Shown: one piece after another, positions 12,107 through 31,954 of the stretch
Position numbering within the stretch: the stretch's first letter is position 1
How the letters are laid out: each line of letters opens with the position of its first letter
Assembly (NCBI RefSeq): GCF_963662255.1
Contig: NC_085049.1
Span: forward strand, 59,691,158-59,755,157
Reading direction: 5' to 3'
Source of the DNA: Cinclus cinclus
Taxonomy: Eukaryota > Chordata > Aves > Passeriformes > Cinclidae
DNA: 64,000 nt
Position numbers and translations under genes: made by a program
Notes under the pieces: generated by a model
What the model was told of the DNA's origin: nothing
The model's input: the letters and a program-made list of their open reading frames with translations, nothing else
Database searches by the model: none

Positions 12107-12250
12107 TGACGAACCAGCAAGCCAAACAGAGGAGGAAAAAGAAAATGAGGGAGAAATGGAAGACAGGGGTAGGGAAAGGAACATACAGAAAGTGAGAGAG
12201 GGGGAGAGAGAGAGAGAGGGGGAGAGAGAGAGAGAGAGAGAGAAAGTCAG
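12107..12250 (-). promoter_or_regulatory. CU-rich tract upstream of the alternative TCF20 exon
   Basis: On the transcribed strand, about 140 nt upstream of the exon acceptor is nearly all pyrimidine. It begins with a (CT)n microsatellite at 12193-12244 broken by CCCC runs, followed by CTTTCCCTACCCC- and TTTTTCCTCC-like stretches up to the AG. CU-rich sequence of this kind is the classic binding target of PTBP1, which represses exons. A regulatory role here is inference from position. Confidence 0.5.
12193..12244. repeat. (GA)n microsatellite
   Basis: GA dinucleotides are interrupted twice by GGGG. In the TCF20 transcript this is (CU)n, located 88-139 nt upstream of the acceptor of the alternative exon. 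Confidence 0.95.
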
Positions 12251-15081
12251 TATTGGAGCCAGAAATAGACTTTTCAGACAGAGTTTTCCTTGAGACAAAA
12301 GCAGATAATTCAACAAAAGTAGAGTCTGAGATATGAAAGCCTGGTTAATTTCAAGAAACACAGAATTTAGCACAAAAAAGGTAGAACAAGCTGAGAAGCA
12401 TCACTTCAAAATTGCCCAAACAGCTGGCTTAAGACAATCTAAGATGGCTGAGCCACCAAAAGGTGAGGTATTCCATCCTCTTTATAGCCTCTCCATGGCT
12501 CAGCATCCTCATCAGTTCTGCTGCAACCTCACTTGCTGTGATGCAGACAGAACCAGTTGGATCTGTGAGAGGAACCCTCCAAAAATGATAGTTTTCAGAC
12601 AGCATTTTCCCTGTGATAAAAGCTGATATTTTGCGTAAGTAGCACATTCAGGACATGGATGGTTGAAGCATCAATCCTGACAGAAGGAAATGGAAAAGCT
12701 CACTGGGGAGCACATGGAAAGGCAGGACCAGTCCCTCTGGGCTTAGCTTGCTTGTGCCTTAAGTGTCAAGCACAGTTAATGAGGCAAGAAGCACCTTTGC
12801 TCTCCAGGAGCCCTCACCGTGATGAAGTGTATTTACTGGTGTGAGGCAGCGACTGCCAAAGGGTAAGAGGCCCTGTACTGTGGGATTTAATGCTGGAGGA
12901 TTTATACAGTTAGCTCTTCCACCCATTAGCTACAGAAGGGCAGAGTGAGCTATGAGACAGTTACTAATTTGCAAATAGTGCTAAGCTGGTGTTACCTAAA
13001 AGCATCGCTTTCAACGGACTAATTGAAAGTCTTTCCTCCTCTCAATTGCTCATACTGGTATCATGCAAAAAAAATTGATGCCATTTGTTCTCCAATCATT
13101 CTAGAGCAATGGTTTTCAGCCCTTCTGTTCCTGCATTGTCCTCACTGACTGGATAGTCCCCTTTCCAGCCACTACAATGAAAGGAGCATAGTGATCTTGT
13201 ATTCTGCCCTGCAGAAGGACTGGGAACAAACCAGTAATGATTAGTGAAACATGCAGGTAGTGAGGGCAGATAAAGCCAAAAAAAACCAAAACACTCTACT
13301 TGGCTTCAAACGAACTATTTGTGTCTTTACTAAGCAAAAGTCAATAAACTTCAGTGTCAAAGAGAGGGTGCTGGTGTTGAATTTCTGTTTTTGACACAAT
13401 GAAGAAAGTAATCTGCAGTGGGATAGTTCTGAATAGAATTCAAAATTTTATTGCCTCATGAAGTACCATTATGAACTTAATTGGTAGCTGTCCCCCTCCC
13501 ATCCTCCAAGATTATTTTAGAAATCCATGTGCCTTCTCAGAATTTTCTCTGGAAAGCAGGATTCTTTGCCTGAATCTAAACCAGTTCTTTCCTTTTATGG
13601 TCTGAGCACCATCACTGCAAAGTGCTCAAATACAGCAGAAGTGACCCAAACCATCTATGTAACACTGTATTTCCCTGGAATACTTCAGGCAACAGGCAGC
13701 AAAAATAAAACTGCTTTCAAATACACAACCCTCTGTCATGCTTTAAGCCCAGCTGGCAACTAAGTACCAAGAAGAAAATAACTATCCTATCCAAAACCAG
13801 GACATGCTCCAGTTATCTTTAGCCAAGTATCCAAAGTTGAGCAGAGGGTGGCACTTAGGCAGTTATGTTACACAGTAAGGGGAACTCATCCTTCCTGGTT
13901 TTGTTTGGCAAGATCTGCAGGTTCTTGTAGCATTAATGCATTAATTTAAGCTTGCTGTACACTGTCAACATTATTCCACAATTGTGCAGAATAATTTATT
14001 TTCTTTTATATAGTGAAAAGTAGGCCAGTGCTGTATAAGAGCCTGAATGTGCACTGAATTTTTCAGCTCATTGTAAGAACATCCAGAAAGGAACATGAGG
14101 CTAATTCCTGTATGTTTACAAAAGACAGATTAAGAATAATCTGTGAAAACAAAAGACCACCAGATGTCAGTCTAATTCTAGGCAGGGATCTGCAGACAAG
14201 GAGTAGATGGAGACTAATCCCTGCTAGAAAGCCACAATTCTTCCCTATTATCATTTCCTTTTCATCCAAACTCTTGCCCAATTCCTGTTGTATTCAACTG
14301 GCAACAAGAACAGTTGTTTTTCTGGATACTTTCTGACCATTTCATACTGGAACACTGGTATCCACAACGTCCCAGGGATGTATCCTTCCTTAAGGACTGG
14401 GAGGGGTGTTGCCAGCACTGTCTCCCATTACTTATGCTTACAAGACAGCGTGTACTGTCTGCCCTGTGTCATCTTTCTGTACAGACAGCTCTTTGCACCA
14501 CTGTGTTTGTAGGCTCCAGGGACAATTATTAAGGATGCCCAGACCCTGGGCAGAAGCAGCACAGGGGTCTTCTGACAAACCAAAGATGTACAGAACAACC
14601 CCACAGATCCACTGAAGGCTGAGTGGTTGGACTCAGTGCAGTTGCTCCAGGTAAACTAGAACAAGATGTTTCCAAAAACCTGGAGAACTTTTTCATAGAG
14701 TCATTTTAGTTCTTCCTTGCATCCTCAGTAAATCCAAGGAGAAAACGCAACAGTTCAATGCAACATTCAAACAGGAATAGTGAGCAACATACTGATTCTA
14801 TCACAGAATGCAGGAAATGAAGCTGAGCTTTCTGAAGAGTCATCAAGGATCCAAAGAAGCACTGAGCAGATGGAACAAAAATGTTATCTCCTTAAACCTG
14901 GTATTCTTCTTGAGTTGATATTTGCCCCCAGAATATACCACAAGCATATATCAGAGAATAACTGAACTAAAAAGCATCTCTGACTACAGACATTATCCAG
15001 ATGATAAAATTACCAATCCAAATTTAGAAACCAGAAGAGGGCAGCAAAAAACCCAGGTCTAATCCAGGAGAGGATTCTTAC

Positions 15082-15131
15082 CTTGTGCTTGGGGCACCTC
15101 ACTGAGAAATTCTCTTCGTTTAGTAAACAAT
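15082..15131 (-). CDS. TCF20: TCF20 coding exon, end of ePHD (codons 1896-1912)
   Basis: This 50-nt exon encodes (D)CLLNEENFSVRCPKHK, matching the mammalian TCF20 segment with Asn in place of His at residue 1900. It completes the last zinc ligands, C1908 and H1911. The acceptor is preceded by CTTCTCCTCCTTTAG and the donor is AAG|GTAAGA. Its first two bases (AT) complete the Asp codon begun in the previous exon, and it ends in phase 0 at Lys1912. The residue C1897 is also conserved. Intron lengths are 6.6 kb upstream and about 3.0 kb downstream. Confidence 0.95.
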
Positions 15132-21938
<6,807 letters not shown>

Positions 21939-24900
21939 CTAGCACAATTGTTTTTGACAAATCATGTTAAATTCTATCTTTCTACACCATACAAATAAAG
22001 GCCTTTCAAACAGGTAACAACATAAGCTCTTTCTAATTATGAACAGTTGTGCTAATGAGGCAAGAGATACAAATATATAGCCATTCAGAAAGAATTTGAA
22101 ATACCTCTCAAATCTGTTTTACTGACCTGTGTTTCAATACCTGACAATGACATCGCTATTACAATAGGAGGAAAAATAGTGTTTTTGAATCTACAACAGC
22201 TTTAAAAGGAGATTTAGCATGACAAATAATGATTTAGAAGACACCACCATAAAAGTAATTTGATGACATCATTCTCATTGTCATTAGCAGTTTAAAATCA
22301 TGGCCAAGTTGGACATTTTTTCACAGGTGATCAAAAAAGGTTTATTTGGAGGAGGAGAAGATGCCATCATGGGAGAACACCTCGTCATCACAGAAATAGC
22401 ACATGTCCAATAGAAGCACTTTCAGTTGAACAGGGATGCTCATACAATTACTGTCAAAGTAGCTCAGACTCATCTGATGACCATGTTCAATTTTCATTAG
22501 TTAAATCTTATTAACTCAACTAGTCAATGATGTATTTGACCATACTATCAGACAACTGTGAAAGCAGAAAGAATGTCTCACCTGTTTACTTCATCCTGAA
22601 TGACTTAAGAAATGACCTAAGGAAGTAATTCTAGAGCACATCTCATTCAGACAGCCATTTTATTTCTTGAATGTATACACTAAGTGATTTTTGTTAACTA
22701 ATCTGTTTCTGGTGAAAGCTGATTTCTGACGGGTTGACATTTTTCCCTTAAAAAAGATATAGCCATACCTGGTAGAACTCACCAAATGCTAGGAGACTGC
22801 TACTATTTAAAAATTAAGAAGTGATTTAACTACTGGCAGAAAATGAAAAGAGGAACCACCATAATTTTTGAGTGGTACTTTAAAAAGATGGGAACTTTGT
22901 TTATTCATCTAAATACAACCAACACCATAATAAGGCCTTGTATAACTGGTACAATTCACTTTGAATTCAGGCTGTGAGAAGTTGCTTTTGGTCCCTGCCT
23001 GCACACAGAGATGATGACATGATCTCAAATCACTGCTGCTACTGGAGAAGCCGGTGTCAAACTACACTGCTCTATTAGTGCCACAGCGAGCTCCACCTGT
23101 ACCACACACAAACAGCTGTGCTCAAGCCAGCAGCACACCTGGCACTGGGCACGGCTTTCCCACCGTACGGGGACACTCCTCTGCCAACACGGCCACATCC
23201 TCTGGACCACACATCTTCAATCCCTGATCAGCACACACGCTGCAGTGGAGATCTGCAGAGCAGACGTGGTCAAAGCTGACAGCCACAGTAAAGTTCCTCA
23301 CTCTGCAGACTAAACGGGGGATTGATTCCAGTATTTCCCAACCCTCTGAGAATATCTGACAGTTATTTCTCTTCCTTCTATTCGGTGCTGCACAGAGATG
23401 ACTATAGTTTGTATTTAAAAATGCCTGAATGAAGATGAAAGCAGAACTAGCTCCAGCCATAAAATAGGGGGCCCTCTTCAAATCAAAGCAGATGCAACTA
23501 ACAGAAAAGCTTGTGAGACGTCAGTTCTCGTGACATCTACAACTGCAGTTTTGAGTAACACCTTCTCTTTAAGGGTATGCCAAAGCATCCCGAGCCTGAT
23601 CTTCAGTGCTTCCTACTAAATCATGTCTATCCTCTAAGCACCACAAACTACTGCAGTATTTATGATGCAAGGGAAGTATCCCTGAGGCCTAGAAAGAGGC
23701 ACACAAGCAGCTTATTATTGCCTGTCAAAACATGAATGCAAGTTTCCAAAGAATAAAAAAAAAGGCTAAACTAGTATTGAAATGCACACCAAAATATATA
23801 GACCACTAGCCAAACTGCAATGTAATTCACTCTCTCATGGGAGTAAAACCAAACTTCATCCACAGAAAATGTCTTTTCCTGGCTCTGAAGTCAACTCTAG
23901 AAGGATATTATGTACTGGCAATAGTCCCAGATTCACCTATGCCAAGTACTCAACAAAGTGCAGCTTGAGGAGTTCTGAAACAGAGCTCCGTACCTGCTTA
24001 CTTTATTCTTGCTTTTAGATGTGGCTGACTGGGATTAATTATTATAATAGGACAGAACCCAAATTGACTATTCTTTTTGAATGCAGATATGAATTTCTAG
24101 TCTTGTTCCTCAGAGGCTTCTGCCCTCCCCACTTTATCTCATCTTTTACGTACCATCACACTGTTGCAACAGAAGGTCATTCTCCCTTGGAACAGTGTGT
24201 CCTGTGCAGAGCAGTCAATAAGAGCATGAGAACTACAGCAGCAGAGATTGAACTGCAGCTGTATGAAATATTTCTTACACTAAAAAGGCATGTCTTAAAA
24301 GAGTATGCTGTATGATACAACAGAAAACAAGACCCCTAGCAAAATTTTTGATACTTTTCCAAAAGTTAATTTATTTTTTTGAACCTTTTCTTTGCTGCAC
24401 CTAGCATGGTTCACGTAGCTATTCTGAAAATCACATTCTGAAACAAGACAGGCATTTTGACAATTTTTCAGCTGCGAATGGGTAAGGAATGCCTTAAAAT
24501 CGTTTGTGATTTTAGGAGTGATTAGACAGTAAAAGTGGGTAGTTAAGATGCCAGCACATGTGCATCAAGTCTTCATTGCCTCTTTTTTTTAGTCTGGCAG
24601 ACCAAGGAGATTTTAGCAAGGTTACCTGTTCTACGCCCACAACAGCAATTCCCCAGTGGATGACGATGCCACTGAGGGCTCAAGGCAGAGATCATCTGCT
24701 GCTGCTGCCTCCCCTGCTGCAGAACAAGTCTCCATTCTGGCAGATGCTTCTGCTTTTCACAAGCCACTGACAGTCTAATGGCCCCATTTCTTCTACCTCC
24801 CGGGACTTCCAACCATCTGCTTCTTTCAGGGGAAGCTGAGGGAACCACATACACAATAACTACTCTTTTTTTTTTTTTGAGTTCTTCCTTCTTGACACAC

Positions 24901-27407
24901 CTGAGTGATTGAACAAAGCAGATGCCCTACAAAGCTGCATGGTTCTAAAACAACTTAGGAGTCCATCACTTTATCTTCAAAAGAGACTTTCATTATGTAG
25001 TGCCACATGGTTTTCAAATACACCCAGGTGTTCCCATGAAGACAAAAATAAGTCCTTAAAAATTTTCTGGATGGTCTCAGTTTTCTTTTGCAAGACATTG
25101 CTGCTGTGCCTTACAAGGCAAAAAGATGCCCCATTCCTGCTGGTACTTTCTGTGGCTTTGCTTAGGAACCCTTATCTCATGTATTTATGCTTCAAAACAA
25201 AAAATACGATACTCCAACCAGGACACATTCTAACACCAAAACGAAAACACAAAACTTCTTACAAGGAAATGTGTGAATTCAGCATAATGACAACTAATTG
25301 TTCTCTTGGTCCACGAGCAAATTTTCACCCAAACTCCACCATCCTGCAGCCATTCACCAGCAGATGGTAGCAGCCTTCTTGTCACTTGTAAAGGAATTAT
25401 AGCATTCTTAGCCAGGGGAACAGCACTCCAGCCCTCCTGGGAAGAGAAATTCCTTTTGCTCAGTAAGCAGCCTGCTTAACCTCCCCTGCTTGAAAGAGCT
25501 GAAGGCTGGTATTTGGAGTGTGCTCCCAATGGGAGGTGCCAATGGACAGCAATCATTGCCAGGCATCTAATCAACTCTTGGCTTAAATTAAAAAGAAAGA
25601 AAGGGAAAAAAAATAAAGGAAAAATAAAAGGAGGAAAAAAAGAGACCACACAGCAAAGACTGATTCATAGGTCCTATCTCCACAATTCATCACTGGCCAC
25701 ATGGCACATATATCTTACTTAGAATAGGCTGGAGAGACTGAAAAGTGCCATTTAGAAGAGACACTCCATCCCATGAACTAAATTATCAATAGTATTAAAG
25801 CCAGATACATTGTCTCTACCCCTCCACACTACTAGCAGCCCATTTCTTCCTTGCTACAGCTCATCACTCTGTGTCTACCAAAATGAAGTAACAGCCAACC
25901 TGGAAGTGGGAAGAGTTGGAGGATAGTTATCAGAGCAGCAGCAGAACTGCTCTGATTCATTTAAAATGCTATGGCACCTACCAGCTATATTTCTTTTGCT
26001 TTATGCTTGGCTTTTTCCCCCCCTTCCCTCTTCTGAGACCACACTGTTAAATGTAATAAATAAGAGTGCGTCTTTGAGTACCTTTTTTTTGCTTCCCTCA
26101 TATATTTACCCAACTCCACCTAAGTGCTGTATTATAAAGATGTCCTGAGCTACCTACCTTCCACTTCCTGAACAAAGCACAAAGCCCTTAGCCTTGTGAA
26201 AACCAGTGCCCTGAGCCGCTCAAGTAAAGCACTCACCTGCTCACTTAGGCTCTGTACTGGCAGAGATAATATCTTTGTCCCTAGACAAAGTACTCCTTAG
26301 TAATGGAATCCTACAGGGGACATGGTTTCACTGATGGAAAGATGGAAGCTGCTGACTAGCCCTTCCAAAATATTCTGGGCAGCAGCAGAAACAGCTGCTT
26401 AGAAGCAGAAATGAATTGCTTCTAACACTAATGTAAGGTGTTTTCAGATGACTCCTCCGCTATCTTCCTTGCTGAACGATTACCAAACCAGTTTACACAA
26501 GGACATTCACAAGAGACACAACAGGATCACATTTTCTGCTGTCTGTAATCAAAGCATCTTTTCTTGATGAGCTGTTATATACCCTATATTCAGGACTCTT
26601 TACTTCCTCTCTTCCAACGACTAGTTTTTCCTTTGGTCTGTTTTTCTTGCTCCTTTGCTTTGCTTTCTAGGCATCTCCTTGTTTTGTCCCTTCTCACATA
26701 CCAGTGTCAAGAATGTACAAAAGGAGTAAAAGCAAAAACAACAACTGAAGGTTACTAACAAAGCAAAGCAAGGAAAAAGTGAAATATATGTGGCATTAAT
26801 TATACAGGTACAAATCTTTGCTTTTCATGTTAAATGCATTTTTCACACTCTCTCCTTTCCCTGTCTAAATTATAAGCTTTTAGGAAACAATTGCTCCTAT
26901 ATAATTGCACTGCACAAATGAAGATCTAAGTTAATGAGGACTTCAGAGTCAGCTGCAATATTAGGAAGGAGGGCCTTCTAACTATTTCTGATTAAATAGT
27001 TGGCAGGCTCAGCAGAGACTTGGATTTAATATCCAGGTGAAAGGGCAACAGAAACAACAGGCAGCCACATTCTCTTTCCTGGAAAGTGGGATACAGAGAG
27101 ACAACTTGTTCCAAAAAGCTACAAAAAACCCAAAAATAAGTGTGCGTGTGTGTATACAAATATATGCTGCTTACTACAGGAGAAAGAAATGTGGTTTTTG
27201 GAAGACTTCTGCAGAAAGGGACCAAGATAAAAAAAGCAAGGTGGGAACACATTTTCAGGAAAAAGGAGGGGAAAGGAATAGTTCCACTCTGATGTACAGA
27301 TACTGGTTAATGAAAAAAATCGTTTATATGACTGGAGCTAGAGAAAACAACCAGTACTGAAGGATACAGAACTATTAGTTTATATTTCCTGACAAACAAT
27401 TTTAATA

Positions 27408-27453
27408 CCAAAAAAAAACCAAAAAAAACCAAACAAAACAAAAAAAAAAAAAA
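27408..27453. repeat. A-rich low-complexity tract (A8CC units)
   Basis: Runs of eight or more A separated by CC and AC, ending in A13. It lies in the large TCF20 intron and reads as T/G-rich in the transcript. No function is evident. Confidence 0.9.
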
Positions 27454-27802
27454 CCCAGGCACAGAACATCAGTAAAATAAACCCACAATTATAAAGATAA
27501 AAATCTTTAAACTTGCATTATGAAAAAGCATCTCTTGCCAATGATGATATACTCCTGTAGCAAGCAAATCAAATAAATAATAAAGGATAATAGTCTAGAA
27601 ATAAAACTGGACAGTTGTCTTCAAGTCAAGAAACTAAGGACAAATTTAGATTCCAAGATTTCAGCAAACAGACAAATCAATGATCTGGAAAATGCTATAC
27701 TAATAAAGCTGCATAACGAAACATAATAAAAAGTTAGAACTGCAGTGCTGTACAGGCTGCTGAAGCACAAAGGGAAGCTGCAGTTCAAAATGGATGTCAT
27801 AG

Positions 27803-27817
27803 AAAAAAAAAAAAAAA
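27803..27817. repeat. Poly-A run, 15 nt
   Basis: A15 in the large TCF20 intron. It could be the tail of an unrecognised old insertion, but no matching element is visible upstream. Confidence 0.85.
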
Positions 27818-27864
27818 GGCAAGAAATCCAAGAGCTGGAAAATGTCTTAAAAATGGAAAATCCT

Positions 27865-27942
27865 ATTCAATGCATACAAAATATGCATTGAATGATTATT
27901 ATAACAATTACTATAATGAACATTATAGAATGATTATTATAA
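27865..27942. repeat. 12-bp perfect inverted repeat followed by a short direct repeat
   Basis: The arms at 27865-27876 and 27882-27893 are perfectly complementary around the loop CAAAA. The second arm runs into GAATGATTATTATAA at 27890-27904, which recurs exactly at 27928-27942, a 38-bp period. The sequence is AT-rich and lies in the large TCF20 intron. Confidence 0.85.
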
Positions 27943-28239
27943 TGAACAGAGGCATTTGAAATTAAGAGCAGAGCATTTTATTACGCTCAACTAGAAGGAA
28001 AAACAGAAAGCAACAAGAGCAGAAATAAATATTTAGTTTTAACGAAGAATGGTTTACCAGGAATAATTTTAAGGCCCTATGCAGACACTTAAGCTATTCA
28101 ACTGCACTTACACAGACTCACAAAAAGGGGGGTGAACAATAAGATAGGAAAACTTGTGAAGTTTGTAGAATTATCCAGGGTAGCCAGACCCCAAACTGAT
28201 AGTTAAAAGCTGCAAAACCATCTCAGAACTGTGGATAAC

Positions 28240-28890
28240 TGCATGATAAAATGGAGATGAAAATTACTATTGTTAAGTGCAAAGTGATGCATGTGGTGAA
28301 ATATTTTCACCTATGCATATACACGATGACAGATTCTATATTGGCTCTGACTATTCACAAGAAGGTATTAGTAGTCATCCTAGACAGAAACATCATGCAG
28401 TCCTCACAGGCACAAAAAAGAACAGCCAGAACATAAGCAGTTATTAAGGAAAGAAATCCATAATGAAACTCAAATGTTCATGATGTCTGTCTGTTACTCC
28501 TGTAGTAGCCTGACATCATAATATCGTGTGTGGTTCTGGTGACCCTCTTAAGAAAGAAGTACAACTGATCAGAAACAAAATGGACAGACTACGGAGATAA
28601 TTAGGAATGTAAAGAACTTGTATATAAGAGAAGTCTAAGTATTTTGGAACAGAGAGAACTGAAGGGGGATTGAAACCTACAAAATCCAATATGATGCACA
28701 TAAGGGAATGATTCTTAGCCATTTCCAAGAAGGAAGTGCAGGTTTAAATGTAACATAAACCTGTGCTTTTTTTTCACTCAAGTAACTAAAAGTCATTGCC
28801 AAAGGATGCTGCACTGGCAAAAAGATAAACAAGTTCAAAAACAGATTACACAAGTTCATCAGGGATAGGTACACCTCTGCCTGGTAAACA
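28240..28890 (+). mobile_element. Ancient CR1-like LINE remnant
   Basis: This diverged, AT-rich sequence keeps the order of landmarks typical of old amniote CR1 3' halves. There is a GCAAAGTGATGCATGTGG segment at about 28269, then a GTAGTCATCCTAGACAG segment at 28371. A GTTCTGGTGACCCTCTTAAG segment follows at 28533, and a CAAGTTCATCAGGGATAGG segment near 28850. No reading frame survives. It may begin further upstream, near 27600. The identification rests on recognition of the pattern only. Confidence 0.55.
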
Positions 28891-31800
28891 CAGGGATACC
28901 AAAGCTACAACTCTAAAGCTGTGGTTACTGAAAGGAGGGAGAAAATATGCAACTATCATTCTGCACATGCCTGGTCTAATACAAATCTCTGAATGTGTGC
29001 AGTGAAATGGCAAATACGTGGTCATTGCTAGAGACAGGACACCACAACCAAAGGTACTTTTGCACCTGTCTGGAAAGGCAGCTCTTGTGAAGACCAAAAG
29101 AGATGTGATTGCAAAATTCCACAATGAGCAACAAAAGAACCCCCAGGACTATCAAAAAGAACACAGGCACCAAATAAATACTGTTTGGTTACTAGTTTTT
29201 AAGACTCTTTGGTTTTACCTCCCTAGCAGGAAGGTTGAGCTAAACTGTAACACTATATAAAAGACTGAAATTCAACCTAAGAGATAAATTCATGCTCACT
29301 ACTCCTCACAAGCCTGTTTCACTCACTTGGTGGAGTGATCAAAGGCTTAACGTGTATGAATACATGAGACTGCTGAAGAGCCAAGTAAGACTTGAAGAGT
29401 GATGAACCCTTCCCGCCTCTTCCACACAATGGAGGGAGAAAAAACCCAAATGAAATAAAGACCCAGTGTAACTGAACCAGAATAGAGGTTAGGTCCTTCA
29501 AGAGTCAACCAGTGGCTAACTAAAACAGATTCAGCAAAATTAACAAAACCAGTAATTTTAAATGGTGCTGCAAAAGCACGTTTCATTTCAGTTAAACAGG
29601 CTTAAGTACATACCTATGTAGCCATTTCATATTTGAAAAGGAACATTAAAATAATACATAGACTACCAAGTCCAAGAAGCCAAGAAATTTGTAAATCTTG
29701 TTTCCTTTGATGCAAAGAGCCACCCCGAATAAGAGAAACATTTCAGAAAACCACTTGTAAGTATAGGGATTTGAATTTGCCGAAGTATGCAAGTCTAGCA
29801 GATAAAATTATACAGTTTATGTTATCTTGACTATTCATTTGGGGAATTAAACATACAACAATAAGTGCAATTTTCTTACAAAAAGGTTTGAAAGATGGAA
29901 AAGCAGACTTAAAAGAGGAAAAAGAAATTCAAATTTTCAAGCAGTGATTATGTGATAAGGGCACACAGAGTTGTGGGAACAGCACAGTCAGCAAGAGAGC
30001 ATTTATTCCAGTTGTATTTTCTACCAGTACTAGATTTATTTCTCAGCCATCCTGGATATTGATTACAGGAAATATCCAAATATATACTGACTTTCTATTT
30101 AGTGCAAGACTTAGCAAGTACAGTATAAAACAACAGCATGCAGTTACCTTTAAAGAAAGCAACATGTACATCATAACCAAAGAGATTTTGGATAAATTAA
30201 TTACTGGAAAAGCAATAGCTTTGCATATCAATGTCTGGAGTGATATAAAAAAGGAAAAAACCTGACATAAACAAGAAAATGCAATAAACTTAAGGTTTTC
30301 AAGAGGCAAACTGCACAACAGAACCAGCTTTTCTAATGAAAGAAAAAAAGAGATGATGCTGAGAATTTACTAAAAGGCTCAAAACAAAAAATAAAAAAGA
30401 CACAATCACTGTTATAAGGAACAGTGGATACAACAGAAACAAAACCTTTATAAAGGCCTAAAAATAAGGAAATACTTTTGATATTACAAATCTATGCAAC
30501 CTGACAGGAAAAGGGGTGCAGCACAAACCCACCCCTGTCAATGACCCAAGGCTTGTAACACTGGACAGAAATACACCATTTGTCGTTACTTGTAATAATC
30601 TGTGCAAGCCTTCATCATAAACAGAGCCCCACTGTGCAAGACACTTTGGTAAAAGAGAACAAAGCGTTGGTGGATGCAAAGGGATGAAATAGGAATGGTG
30701 AGACTGAGCCAGCAGCATTGGGCAGAGTCCATCTCAGCAGCAGGCTAAGCATATCCAATTATTCAGCACAAATCCCAGACAAGAAGGGCTTTGAAGAAAT
30801 GCATGAAGAAAAACAAAGGTAAATGTGCAGGATTTTGAAAGTGAAGCATTTAATTTAGGAAATTATAAAATTAGCCAGGGTGTACTGATTGGAAGTAAAT
30901 CTTAAGTTCTTGAAACTGAAAGAAAAAGCAGCAGGATAAAGGCAGATAAAATAATGATGAGTACCTTCTATTTGAAGTGTAAGAAAATAGGAGGTGGGCA
31001 GATGAATGTGAAAGAAGTAGGAATGTGAAAATGACTGTTTAGAACAACAAATGTTAGTGACAGTACTCCATCCAAATTGCACTTTACTAAGAATATCAGT
31101 TCTTAAATTGAGGTCTGAAGAACCACTCCTGCACAGTCAAAACAGATTTCACTACAAGGACAGGTGAAAAAAAGTACAATGTTTATCTTACTGGAAAATA
31201 AATAACTTGTCTGTAGCAAAACGGTAGCAAAGAAAACTACCACTCAATACCATTAAAAAAAGCAGAAGACAGCTCTCCCAGAAAGCCACAGAAACAGTGA
31301 CAGGCAGCAGAGCTCCAATAAGGAGTAATAAAGTGCTCACCATTATTCCTGAGGTCACTGGTGGCTGCTGCTACCACCGAGGAAAAGCAGCAGCAGATGA
31401 ATCCAAGAGAAGAAATAAAGGTACAATGCTTGCAGAAAGAGAAATGCCTGCAAGTTAGCAGACCTCTCTTGAGTGATAAGCTGTCAAGTAACACATCAGT
31501 ATTAAAAAAAAAAAATTACAATCTTATGGACCATGGCAATAAATCATCAATCACAGTTGAGGGGAAAGTAGACAATTAGCACATACTGATGCAATGTCCT
31601 CAGATACATAGAAGGTGCTCTATGCAAAGTAATATTCGCTGGCCAAAAATTTGAACAGGGTTAGAGAGGAATAGGTTATTTCATTATTCAGTAATCACCA
31701 GGAAAACACCCCCCTACAAACTGTAATATGTGCTGCTTAAACTGCCCATTGCAATAATAGGTACTGTTTATGAATGCTAAACTGAATAAATAAAAGAACA

Positions 31801-31910
31801 TGTAGTGTCTGTAGGCTTGTCACAGACACAACACAGGAAAACATGGTATGAGCTAGCAGCAGTTTAAAAGAGGCAGAAAATATAAACAGCAGCAGTCCGA
31901 GCCCCGATGG

Positions 31911-31954
31911 CATTCCAACTGGATATTACACAATAGTAATATCCAGCTGGAATG
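31911..31954. repeat. Near-perfect 19-bp inverted repeat (hairpin)
   Basis: The arms at 31911-31929 and 31936-31954 are complementary over 19 bp around a 6-nt loop. One position (31918/31947) is A-C on the plus strand but G-U when transcribed on the minus strand. In TCF20 pre-mRNA the stem would therefore be fully paired. The flanks do not extend the pairing. Confidence 0.9.

Larger units (their letters stand above)
12106..15081 (-). other. TCF20: TCF20 intron before the alternative exon
   Basis: This 3.0 kb intron has donor AAG|GTAAGA and acceptor GTTCGTCAG. The last 145 nt in gene direction are CU-rich. The rest is unique-looking AT-rich sequence without a recognised repeat. Confidence 0.85.

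Noticed and set aside
24909..25370. 153-residue plus-strand open frame
   Set aside because: Intronic, no recognised domain, composition like random AT-rich translation, and no splice or promoter context.
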